12,376 nt of DNA. It comes from Thermoplasmata archaeon. Its GTDB lineage: Archaea; Thermoplasmatota; Thermoplasmata; UBA10834. The notes beneath the pieces are model-generated. The model was not told where the DNA came from. It searched no databases and saw nothing but the letters and a program-made list of their open reading frames with translations. Both the position numbers and the translations under genes were made by a program. Positions 1-6,255 of this stretch are shown here, piece after piece. How positions within the stretch are numbered: position 1 is the stretch's first letter; each line of letters begins with the position of its first letter. Where the stretch lies: NCBI GenBank assembly GCA_013331315.1, contig DUGQ01000042.1:1-12376 (forward strand), in the 5' to 3' direction.

Positions 1-206
1 TGATGATCGAACCGACCGAGACCGAGACCAAGGATACGCTGGACGCGTTCGCGGAGGCGTGCAGGCACATACTCTCCGAAGACCCGGAGAAACTGAAGGA
101 CGCACCCCAAAACACGGCCCGGAGAAGGATCGACGAGGTCAAAGCGGCCAAGAACATGATCCTCAGCTGGAACGGTTACAGGAGCAAGCTGGAAGGGCGG
201 AGCTGA
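1..206 (+). CDS. gcvPB: Glycine dehydrogenase (decarboxylating) subunit 2, C-terminal end only
   Basis: This is the last 67 residues of the P-protein beta subunit of the glycine cleavage system, a cytosolic PLP enzyme that decarboxylates glycine and passes the aminomethyl group to the lipoyl H-protein. The recognisable part is MIEPTETETKDTLDAF, typical of the C-terminal end of split GcvPB proteins, followed by an APQNTARRRIDEVKAAKN stretch that matches the family's usual 'AP..T..RR+DE..AA' ending. The frame is already open at the window edge (the two bases before the first ATG fit a Leu codon), so the first visible ATG is internal and not the start. The gene ends with TGA 15 bases before the stop of the convergent Lrp-type gene. 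The rest of the system (gcvPA, gcvH, gcvT) would be expected to the left, outside the window. The identification rests on a short fragment but the motif is distinctive. Confidence 0.88.
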   Translation, partial: MIEPTETETKDTLDAFAEACRHILSEDPEKLKDAPQNTARRRIDEVKAAKNMILSWNGYRSKLEGRS

Positions 207-221
207 GTGTCACGCCATCTC

Positions 222-458
222 TCAGTCGCGCTTGAACCTCGCGCATATGAGAGTCCTGGAACCGGTGACGCCTGGGACGCTTCGTATCTTCCTCAGCACG
301 ACGTCGCACAGCTTGTCGTAATCGTCCGTCTCCATGCGCGCGATTATGTCGTACTGACCGAACAGCTGGTGAGCCTCGGACAGCTCCGGTAGGTGTCTGA
401 TGCTCTCTACCACGGAGGTCTCCTTCCCCGTCGCTGTCGTTATCAGTACATAGGCCAC
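222..458 (-). CDS. Stand-alone Lrp/AsnC effector-binding (RAM) domain protein
   Basis: A 78-residue protein consisting only of the alpha-beta ligand-binding domain of Lrp/AsnC regulators. It begins with a beta strand (AYVLITTATGKE), has a helix (VVESIRHLPELSEAH), the characteristic second strand FGQYDIIARMETDD, another helix (YDKLCDVVLRKIRSV) and the closing 'PGVTGSRTLI' strand. No helix-turn-helix is present and the reading frame has no room for one, so it is a single-domain effector protein, a form common in archaea. Known relatives assemble into rings and bind amino acids, sometimes together with full-length Lrp proteins. The start is GTG at 458, chosen because an AGGTGA Shine-Dalgarno lies about 11 bases upstream and the residues match the family N-terminus. 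It is convergent with gcvPB and divergent from tmk. The ligand cannot be read from the sequence. Confidence 0.85.
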   Translation of the reverse strand: MAYVLITTATGKETSVVESIRHLPELSEAHQLFGQYDIIARMETDDYDKLCDVVLRKIRSVPGVTGSRTLICARFKRD

Positions 459-469
459 TACCAGGGTAT

Positions 470-475
470 CACCTG
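470..475 (-). promoter_or_regulatory. Shine-Dalgarno for the Lrp-type effector gene
   Basis: Read on the - strand this is AGGTGA, about 11 bases before the GTG at 458. It decides the GTG start over any internal ATG. Confidence 0.55.
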
Positions 476-501
476 AGAGGGGATGTAACCGCCTTGAGTC
501 T

Positions 502-509
502 ACTTATAC
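502..509 (-). promoter_or_regulatory. TATA-like box for the Lrp-type effector gene
   Basis: The - strand reads AGTATAAGTA here. A transcript starting about 26 bases downstream would begin near base 480 and carry a short leader holding the AGGTGA at 470-475. Read on the + strand the same bases (ACTTATACT) could weakly serve tmk, giving a leader of about 85 bases. This is an inference from sequence and spacing only. Confidence 0.4.
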
Positions 510-544
510 TCTGGCAGAAGGGATAATCAACTTTTTCGTGCGGG

Positions 545-558
545 CCGGCGAAGGCCGG
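545..558 (+). other. GC-rich hairpin in the region upstream of tmk
   Basis: A perfect 5-bp stem, CCGGC-GAAG-GCCGG, with a four-base loop, lies 58 bases before the tmk start. There is no T tract after it, so it does not look like a terminator. It may fold in the tmk leader if transcription starts upstream of it. No function can be assigned. Confidence 0.3.
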
Positions 559-616
559 ATGGGCATCTTTCCCGGAAACTGTTAACTACGGACAAGCCCA
601 ATGACAGCAGACACCG

Positions 617-1210
617 ATGGCAGGATTCATAGTCATAGAAGGGATCGATGGATGCGGCAAGAGCACCGTTTCCAAGGCCGTCGCTGAAAGGTTCGGCCCC
701 AGGGCCGTCCTGACGCGAGAACCCACCGACTCATGGCTTGGGAGGGCGGTCAGGGAGGGGGCCTCCGAAGAGGTCAGCCCGTACCTGGACGCGCTCCTGT
801 TCATGGCCGACCGGGCCAATCACACGCTCGAGATCGCGGAGCACCTGGGCAACGGCAAGGTCGTCGTGTGCGACAGGTACTACCACTCGACCGTGGCATA
901 CCAGACAGCGTATCTCAATCGGAGGGCCCTGGGGGACCATTTCGACTGGCTACTCGAGGCCAACACGAGGATATCCATACATCCGGACATCACATTCCTT
1001 CTCACCGTCGGTCCAGAGGATGCCCTCGGCAGGATAGGGCACAGGGGGGAGCTCTCCAGATTCGAGAAGGCGGACTTCCTCAGAGAGGTCCAGGAGAACT
1101 ACCTCAGACTGGCCAGAATCGACCAGACCATTGTCCAAATCGACGCCTCGCAACCTATGGACGAGGTCGTGGGACGGGTACTACGAATCCTTGGAGAGAG
1201 GAAGTTTTAA
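617..1210 (+). CDS. tmk: Thymidylate kinase (dTMP kinase)
   Basis: A cytosolic P-loop kinase that phosphorylates dTMP to dTDP with ATP, needed for dTTP supply. The 197 residues fit the usual 195-215. The Walker A loop GIDGCGKST is at residues 9-17. TREP at 33-36 is the family's thymidine-site loop. The DRY motif is at 86-88 within DRYYHSTVAYQ, which carries nucleoside-contacting residues. An Arg/Gly-rich lid segment (RIGHRGELSRFEK) follows in the second half. The start at 617 places the first strand (FIVIEGIDG) directly at the N-terminus, as usual. No Shine-Dalgarno is visible. The nearby ATG at 601 is in another frame. The gene ends at TAA, and a TATA-like string for coaBC overlaps that stop. 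Whether tmk and coaBC share a transcript is not decided by the sequence. Confidence 0.95.
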   Translation: MAGFIVIEGIDGCGKSTVSKAVAERFGPRAVLTREPTDSWLGRAVREGASEEVSPYLDALLFMADRANHTLEIAEHLGNGKVVVCDRYYHSTVAYQTAYLNRRALGDHFDWLLEANTRISIHPDITFLLTVGPEDALGRIGHRGELSRFEKADFLREVQENYLRLARIDQTIVQIDASQPMDEVVGRVLRILGERKF

Positions 1211-1212
1211 TA
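1205..1212 (+). promoter_or_regulatory. TATA-like box for coaBC, overlapping the tmk stop
   Basis: TTTTAATA includes the TAA stop of tmk. Its centre is about 30 bases before the coaBC ATG at 1239, the spacing expected for a leaderless archaeal mRNA. No Shine-Dalgarno precedes that ATG, which supports the leaderless reading. Confidence 0.45.
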
Positions 1213-1238
1213 GTTCGAGGACTCTCGAACTAGCTCGG

Positions 1239-2438
1239 ATGCATCCAGCAGACCATCTGAGAGGCTCGAAGAGCGACAAGCTGAAAGGAAGACGCGTGGT
1301 CCTCGGGGTCACAGGCAGCATAGCGGCCGTCGAGTCGGTCAGGCTATGCAGGGAACTGATCAGGCATGGGGCGGAAGTCATCGTGGTGATGTCCCGCGAA
1401 GCCCAGAAGATCGTACATCCGTACGCGCTCGAGTTCGCGTCCGGAAGAGAGGTGATCACTGATATCGACGGCGGGGTGCAGCACGTGGCGCTCTGCGGGG
1501 ATGTGCCGGACAGGGCGGACCTGCTGCTCATCGCCCCCTGCACCGCCAACACGCTCTCAAAAGTGGCCCTCGGCATCGATGACACGCCAGTCACCACCTT
1601 CGCCACGACAGCCGTAGGCAGCGGCATGCCGGTGGTCATCGTCCCAGCGATGCACGGAAGCATGATCAAGAACGCCGCCGTGATGGAGAACATGCGGAGG
1701 CTAGGAGACATGGGCGTGACAGTTCTCGAGTCGCGCATGGACGAGTCTAAAGCCAAGATGCCTGGCATCGAGAGCATCGTCGCCCAGGTGGTCTCCCTCA
1801 TAGGAAGGCAGGACCTGAAGGGCCTTCGGGTCCTGGTCATCGCGGGAGCCACGGAGGAGCCCATAGACGACGTCAGGGTCATCACCAACAGGAGCTCGGG
1901 GGAGACAGGCACAGAGATAGCCAAAGCGGCATTCGACCGAGGAGGCGATGTCGAACTCTGGATCGGGAGAGCGCAGGCATCACCGCCGTCACACATCGCC
2001 TCCCGACGCTTTCAGACGACCAAGGACCTGCGTGAGATGGTCGCTGGAAATGCGGTCCAGTGGGACATCGTCCTGTTCCCCGCGGCGGTCTCAGACTACT
2101 CGCCGGAGAAGGTCGACGGGAAGCTGCCGTCGACCGAGCCCGAGATGACACTCCGGCTGACCAGAAACCCCAAGATGATCGGCGAGATAGAGGCCAGGGT
2201 CGTCGTCGGCTTCAAGGCGCAGTCGCGCGTCGGAGACGACCGGCTTGTCGCCGAATCCGTTGCTCTCATCCAGCGCTCGAAGTGTTCCTTCGTCGTTGCC
2301 AACCTCATGGAGGATGTCGCAGTGGGCAGGTCGCGCGTGCTTATCGTCGACGCCGATGGAAGGGCCGAAGAGGTCAAGGGCGACAAGACGAGCATCGCAG
2401 ACAAAATCCTCGACAGAGCCGCGAGGATGGTCCGATGA
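1239..2438 (+). CDS. coaBC: Bifunctional phosphopantothenoylcysteine decarboxylase / phosphopantothenate-cysteine ligase
   Basis: A 399-residue fused CoaC-CoaB enzyme of coenzyme A synthesis. It joins 4'-phosphopantothenate to cysteine and decarboxylates the product to 4'-phosphopantetheine. The N-terminal flavoprotein half (about 17-185) has GVTGSIA at 23-29, the candidate catalytic His82 (in GGVQHVALCG), APCTAN at 99-104 followed by GIDDTPVTT, and PAMH at 136-139. The C-terminal ligase half begins near 192 with GATEEPIDDVR at 203-213 and ITNRSSG at 215-221, the nucleotide-binding strand and loop of CoaB. I chose ATG 1239 over an upstream ATG at 1131 because the extra residues lie inside tmk and look unlike the family, whereas MHPADHLRGSKSDKLKG is the usual archaeal N-terminus and a TATA-like box sits 30 bases upstream. 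The TGA overlaps the ATG of the pantoate kinase gene (ATGA), so the two are translated as a pair. Confidence 0.95.
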   Translation: MHPADHLRGSKSDKLKGRRVVLGVTGSIAAVESVRLCRELIRHGAEVIVVMSREAQKIVHPYALEFASGREVITDIDGGVQHVALCGDVPDRADLLLIAPCTANTLSKVALGIDDTPVTTFATTAVGSGMPVVIVPAMHGSMIKNAAVMENMRRLGDMGVTVLESRMDESKAKMPGIESIVAQVVSLIGRQDLKGLRVLVIAGATEEPIDDVRVITNRSSGETGTEIAKAAFDRGGDVELWIGRAQASPPSHIASRRFQTTKDLREMVAGNAVQWDIVLFPAAVSDYSPEKVDGKLPSTEPEMTLRLTRNPKMIGEIEARVVVGFKAQSRVGDDRLVAESVALIQRSKCSFVVANLMEDVAVGRSRVLIVDADGRAEEVKGDKTSIADKILDRAARMVR

Positions 2439-3295
2439 GGTCGAGAGCTTTCTGCCCCGGCCACCTGACCGGGTTCTTCGAGGTCCACCGAACGGACAGC
2501 TTCCTCTCGACGGGCTCTCGAGGGGCGGGGTTGTGCACGACCCTGGGAGCGATCTCCGACGTCAGCGTCGAGCAAGCGAGTGAGGGGGCTGTGGAAGTCA
2601 GCATCAACGGCGAGCCGCGCGAGGCTGAGGTGACTCGGTCGGCGGTCGAGTGCCTTACCGCTGGCAGACATCTCCGCGTGACTGTCGAGACGGCCCTGGA
2701 GCTCCCAGAGAGTCAGGGGTTTGGGATGAGCGCCGCTGGCGCCCTCTCGACGAGCGTCGCCCTTGCCAATCTGCTTGGGATCGATAGGCAGAAGGCTTTC
2801 GAGGCGGCGCATCGAGCAGAACTCGATTGCGGGGCAGGCCTCGGCGACGTCCCCGCGCTTCACAGAGCAGGTATCACGATAAGAGACATCCCTGGCCTGC
2901 CCCCCGTCGGGAGAGTCCAAAGAATAGAGGAGGAGCCCGACGTCCTCCTGGCGACCGTTGGTCCACCGATGAAGACGTCACAGATACTGGACGACGCGGA
3001 ATCAGTGGCCCGAATCAACAGAAGCGGTGGCCGAAAGGTAGATCGGCTTCTCGCGGAACCCACACTGTCAAACCTGATGCGACTCTCGTCTGAGTTCGCC
3101 GTCGAAACCGGCTTGGCTCAAGGCCGGGTCCTGGAGGCAGTGCGCGCGTCAGAGCGCGCGGGAAAGACCAGCATGGTCATGTTGGGGAACTCTGTGTTCG
3201 CCATCGGTCGGACGGAGGAGCTGACCTCGATCCTGCGGGATTTCGGCGAAGTCCGACACTGCGGCGTTGACAACGTGGGCCCAAGACTCCTCTGA
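2435..3295 (+). CDS. pok: Pantoate kinase, GHMP family (archaeal CoA pathway)
   Basis: A 286-residue GHMP-superfamily kinase. Archaeal pantoate kinase makes 4-phosphopantoate, which phosphopantothenate synthetase then joins to beta-alanine; this replaces bacterial PanC/CoaA. The N-terminus FCPGHLTGFFEV (6-17) is characteristic of the pantoate kinase branch. The glycine/serine ATP loop PESQGFGMSAAG is at 91-102, and the acidic segment ELDCGAGLGDV follows. The C-terminal segment with GNSVFAIG matches GHMP motif 3. The start is the ATG overlapping the coaBC stop, with GAGG eight bases upstream inside coaBC. The neighbour supports the assignment because CoaBC acts two steps later in the same pathway. 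Phosphopantothenate synthetase is not in this window. The gene converges on the DUF357 gene with a 28-base gap. Confidence 0.9.
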   Translation: MRSRAFCPGHLTGFFEVHRTDSFLSTGSRGAGLCTTLGAISDVSVEQASEGAVEVSINGEPREAEVTRSAVECLTAGRHLRVTVETALELPESQGFGMSAAGALSTSVALANLLGIDRQKAFEAAHRAELDCGAGLGDVPALHRAGITIRDIPGLPPVGRVQRIEEEPDVLLATVGPPMKTSQILDDAESVARINRSGGRKVDRLLAEPTLSNLMRLSSEFAVETGLAQGRVLEAVRASERAGKTSMVMLGNSVFAIGRTEELTSILRDFGEVRHCGVDNVGPRLL

Positions 3296-3323
3296 GGTCA
3301 TCTTGGATTGTGACCCGGGCGAT

Positions 3324-3629
3324 TCACTCGTACAGAGTGAACAACTGGTCGTCACCGCCGACATCGAAGAGACCTATCCGGGCGCCGCTGTCCAGCCAAC
3401 CGTGGGCATAGTTCACGCACGCGAACGCGTTGACCATGTCGCCCTTCCGGGCGAACTCCTTGGCGTCATCGAAATACGATCTCGCCATAGTGAGGAAATC
3501 GTCCGCGAGCCTTCGGTTGAAAGATCGCTCCGGGGCGGCGATCCGTAGCTTGACCAGAGCGCTGGACGTCAGCGCGATGTACTTCTCAACCCGCTCCGCC
3601 GTCAGCTTCTCTCCACCGCCGTTAGTCAT
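3324..3629 (-). CDS. DUF357 family protein
   Basis: A 101-residue, mostly helical, soluble protein recognisable as archaeal DUF357. The conserved core is ADDFLTMARSYFDDAKEF followed by KGDMVNAFACVNYAHGWLD and GARIGLFDV, matching the family pattern 'D..Y..DA..F...GD.V.A...+.YAHGWLDAG.R.G'. No function is established for the family. The gene starts two bases after the herA stop, so the two form one - strand unit; an AAGGAT about nine bases before the ATG, inside the end of herA, may be its ribosome binding site. It has no signal peptide or membrane segment. It ends 28 bases from the convergent pantoate kinase gene. The family assignment is firm; any role with HerA is only suggested by the linkage. 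Confidence 0.85.
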   Translation of the reverse strand: MTNGGGEKLTAERVEKYIALTSSALVKLRIAAPERSFNRRLADDFLTMARSYFDDAKEFARKGDMVNAFACVNYAHGWLDSGARIGLFDVGGDDQLFTLYE

Positions 3630-3631
3630 TG

Positions 3632-5287
3632 CTACATCCTTCTCGACGGGATGACTTCCACGCTCTCCCCGCCATGGAGCGACTCCCTGGGACGTATGTC
3701 GACGAACAGGGGCATCGAGACGCCTCCTCCGGTGATGACCGCGGTGCCAATCGGAAGCCTCTGGATCTCGTCCTCCATGCCCTCAGTGAGTCCCTCTATC
3801 GAGGAGGCTATCGCCTTGAGGTCGTTCGGGTTGTTGACCTTGAGAATGATCTGTGTGTTGCACTGGCTCAGCACATTCTTGTCGACCTTCGCGGGCCTCT
3901 GAGATATGACGAGCAGCCCCAGACCGAACTTGCGGCCCTCGGACGCGATCGTCCTGAAGACCTTCGAGCATGCCACCTGCCCCTGCTGGGGGCAGAAGTT
4001 GTGCGCCTCCTCGACGACGAGCATCATAGGCGGTATCTTCCCGACCTTCCTGAGCTCGAACAGCGCGTTCCCGATCCGGTTCACGATCAGCTCCTGCATG
4101 TCCGGGGGCGTTCCTCTGAGGTTGATTATGGTGGCCTTGCCCTTCTGGATCAGTTCGTCTATCTTGGTGCCCTGCTCGGCGAACACCTCGGTCTCGTTCA
4201 GGTACTCGAGCTCGCTGATCAGAACCCCGCTCGACTGCTCGTCGTTCGCCTCTAGGACCGCGACAATGTCCGCCAGCGAGAAGTTGTCCTTGGTGTCTCG
4301 AAGCGCGTCCACGGCCCTCCTGAGCATCGTCAGGTACGACCTGACGTTCTTGATGTTGGTGAGCCCCAGGATATCCCTGGCGTCCAGGTTGTGCAGCGTG
4401 AACTTCAGAGGGTGGGCGTGCTTGTTCAGGTTCGTGTCCGTCGCGAATTCGACTATCTTGTCGTCGTAGCCCTTGGGCTTGACGCCGAAGTCCCTGTTGG
4501 TCTTCTTGACCGAGCCGCGCTTCCTCATAGTCGAGTACTCCCCATGAGGGTCGAGCACGCAGACCGTGACGTTGTGCTTCATGAGCTCCTCGATCAGCGC
4601 GCCCGAGCAGTACGACTTGCCGCCCCCGGTCTTGCTGAGTATACAGACGTGCTTCTGGACGAGGAGATTGATGTCGAGTTCCACCCGGATATCGTGGCCC
4701 GAGAGAAGGCCTATGTACGCGCCGGAGTCCGTGTGTTCCTGAATGCCCACAACGCTCTTTATCAGGCTCTCTTGCGCGCGATAGACGTTCTCCCCCGCGC
4801 GCGTGGGCGTCCTCGGGGCCTGCAGGAGGTTCCTGTCGTCCCGGTAGCCGACGACGGACACCGTCGCGATCTCCTTCTCCTCGATCTCGACAGGCGTGCC
4901 GTGCTTCATCGCGTGGACGCCGTCGGTGGTGAGATTCGTCCGCCTCTCGATCTCGGACACCTGCCCGAGGATGAATCCATGAAGGTCGTGATGCACCTGC
5001 ACGAACTCCATCTTCTCGAGCGGAGCGGTCACCACTATGTTGAACTTCAGGGTGCCCACGTTGCCGTAGATGACGCCGACCTGCGTCAGGTCGTCAGTGT
5101 CGGACTTTCGCGAGTGGCGGGCACGAGACTTGTGGGGAGGGTCGTTCTGACCTTCCGGCGCGTCCTCCGCGAACGGAGCGGCGGCCTCGCCCGTTGATAG
5201 GTCCAACTGGTCAGTGCTCTCGTTCAAGTGCATCCCATCTCGATTTCCCAATATGACGATTTCTTCTATTAATTCTTTCGTAACCAT
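3632..5287 (-). CDS. herA: HerA-like DNA translocase/helicase ATPase
   Basis: A 551-residue ring-type motor of the HerA/FtsK superfamily, which in archaea works with the nuclease NurA and with Mre11-Rad50 in end resection. An N-terminal acidic, low-complexity tail (about 15-50) precedes a HAS-barrel domain (VGVIYGNVGTLKFNIVV through QVSEIERRTNLT). Walker A is SKTGGGKSY at 218-226 and Walker B is MMLVVEEAHNF at 421-431 with the Glu pair E426-E427. The sensor/arginine segment ISQRPAKVDKNVLSQC and the 'NPNDLKAIA' region follow, as in HerA. The start at 5287 is chosen because a TATA-like box is centred 28 bases upstream; an earlier ATG at 5440 would run through the prs start and has no matching residues, and a later one at 5233 is possible. 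Neither nurA nor mre11/rad50 is adjacent. The DUF357 gene follows after two bases. Confidence 0.9.
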   Translation of the reverse strand: MVTKELIEEIVILGNRDGMHLNESTDQLDLSTGEAAAPFAEDAPEGQNDPPHKSRARHSRKSDTDDLTQVGVIYGNVGTLKFNIVVTAPLEKMEFVQVHHDLHGFILGQVSEIERRTNLTTDGVHAMKHGTPVEIEEKEIATVSVVGYRDDRNLLQAPRTPTRAGENVYRAQESLIKSVVGIQEHTDSGAYIGLLSGHDIRVELDINLLVQKHVCILSKTGGGKSYCSGALIEELMKHNVTVCVLDPHGEYSTMRKRGSVKKTNRDFGVKPKGYDDKIVEFATDTNLNKHAHPLKFTLHNLDARDILGLTNIKNVRSYLTMLRRAVDALRDTKDNFSLADIVAVLEANDEQSSGVLISELEYLNETEVFAEQGTKIDELIQKGKATIINLRGTPPDMQELIVNRIGNALFELRKVGKIPPMMLVVEEAHNFCPQQGQVACSKVFRTIASEGRKFGLGLLVISQRPAKVDKNVLSQCNTQIILKVNNPNDLKAIASSIEGLTEGMEDEIQRLPIGTAVITGGGVSMPLFVDIRPRESLHGGESVEVIPSRRM

Positions 5288-5310
5288 GTTCCAGTATCGC
5301 GCGGGCGTGA

Positions 5311-5320
5311 AGTTATATGA
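5311..5320. promoter_or_regulatory. TATA-like box shared by herA (-) and prs (+)
   Basis: AGTTATATGA reads TCATATAACT on the other strand, so it is nearly symmetric. It is centred about 28 bases from the herA ATG (5287, - strand), fitting a leaderless transcript, and about 37 bases from the prs ATG (5352, + strand), fitting a leader of about ten bases. No other TATA-like string lies in the 64-base gap between the two starts. Confidence 0.5.
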
Positions 5321-5351
5321 GAAGGGATGACGTTCTCCGCGACCGATAGCA

Positions 5352-6206
5352 ATGCGGATCGTCGGAGGCTCAGCATCGAAGATGCTCGCGGAGCAGTTGG
5401 CGAAGAACCTAGGGGCGGACCTCGTCGACGTGGAGATCAAGAGGTTCCCTGATGACGAATGCTATGTCAGGATAGGGGACGACCTCGACGGAGAAGAGGT
5501 CGTCGTCGTCCAGACGACTTGGCCGGACAAGAACATAGTGGAGCTGCTTCTCCTGCAGGACGCGGTCAGGGAGTTCGATGTCTCTTCCGTGACGACCGTC
5601 GTGCCCTACTTCGGATACGCCCGACAGGACAAGAAGTTCGAGGAGGGGGAACCTGTCAGCGCGAGGGCCATCGCGCGGGCAATCCAGATGCAGTCCGACG
5701 AGTTCCTCACCGTCGACGTCCACGCGCCGAGCGTGATCTCGTGGTTCGATGGCATACCCGCGAAGAACGTCTCCGCGCATCCGGAGGTAGGAAGGTTCCT
5801 GAAGGAGCAGGGGGTCGAGCTCGTGCTCTCACCCGACGAGGGCAGATGGGAGAACGCCAAGAGGGTCGCGACCGAGGCTGGATGCGAGGCGGACTTCCTG
5901 GTCAAGGAACGGCTGGACGGTGAGACCGTTAAGATGACCCCGAAGTCGCTCGATGTGAGAGGGAGGAAGGTGGCGATCGTTGACGACATAATCTCGACCG
6001 GTAGCACGATAGTCAAAGCCTCCGAACAGCTCCGGGCACACGGAGCTGCGACGATCATCGCGGTGTGCACTCACGGCGTGTTCGCATCAGATGCTGTGCC
6101 GCGGCTCAGGAAGGCGTGCGACGCCGTCTACTCATCGGACACCATCGAGAACCCCGCGACCGCCATCACCGTCGCTCCACAGGTGGCCAAGGCCATACGG
6201 GGCTAG
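5352..6206 (+). CDS. prs: Ribose-phosphate pyrophosphokinase (PRPP synthetase), archaeal type
   Basis: A 284-residue cytosolic enzyme that transfers pyrophosphate from ATP to ribose 5-phosphate, giving PRPP for nucleotide, histidine and tryptophan synthesis. The length fits the short archaeal proteins (about 280-290) rather than the bacterial form (about 315). YFGYARQDKKF at 86-96 carries the ATP-site Arg-Gln-Asp and continues into the GEPVSA segment. The candidate catalytic His124 lies in VDVHAPS. The PRPP-binding loop VDDIISTGST is at 210-219. The start at 5352 gives the family N-terminus MRIVGGSAS directly; no Shine-Dalgarno is seen, and the TATA-like box suggests a very short leader. It is divergent from herA and is followed after 49 bases by proS, which has its own TATA-like box. 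Confidence 0.95.
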   Translation: MRIVGGSASKMLAEQLAKNLGADLVDVEIKRFPDDECYVRIGDDLDGEEVVVVQTTWPDKNIVELLLLQDAVREFDVSSVTTVVPYFGYARQDKKFEEGEPVSARAIARAIQMQSDEFLTVDVHAPSVISWFDGIPAKNVSAHPEVGRFLKEQGVELVLSPDEGRWENAKRVATEAGCEADFLVKERLDGETVKMTPKSLDVRGRKVAIVDDIISTGSTIVKASEQLRAHGAATIIAVCTHGVFASDAVPRLRKACDAVYSSDTIENPATAITVAPQVAKAIRG

Positions 6207-6220
6207 AGACAAAACCAAAA

Positions 6221-6230
6221 GCTACATAAG
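6221..6230 (+). promoter_or_regulatory. TATA-like box for proS
   Basis: GCTACATAAG is centred about 30 bases before the proS ATG at 6256, consistent with a leaderless mRNA. No Shine-Dalgarno lies between. It falls just after the prs stop. Confidence 0.45.
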
Positions 6231-6255
6231 CCTCTCCTGGATTCTCGGAGCAGAC

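Noticed and set aside
2060-2434. Upstream extension of the pantoate kinase frame
   Set aside because: These residues are an Arg-rich shadow of coaBC; the family N-terminus begins at 2435.
5288-5440. N-terminal extension of HerA from ATG 5440
   Set aside because: The added 51 residues are antisense to the prs start and would remove the TATA-like box fitting ATG 5287.
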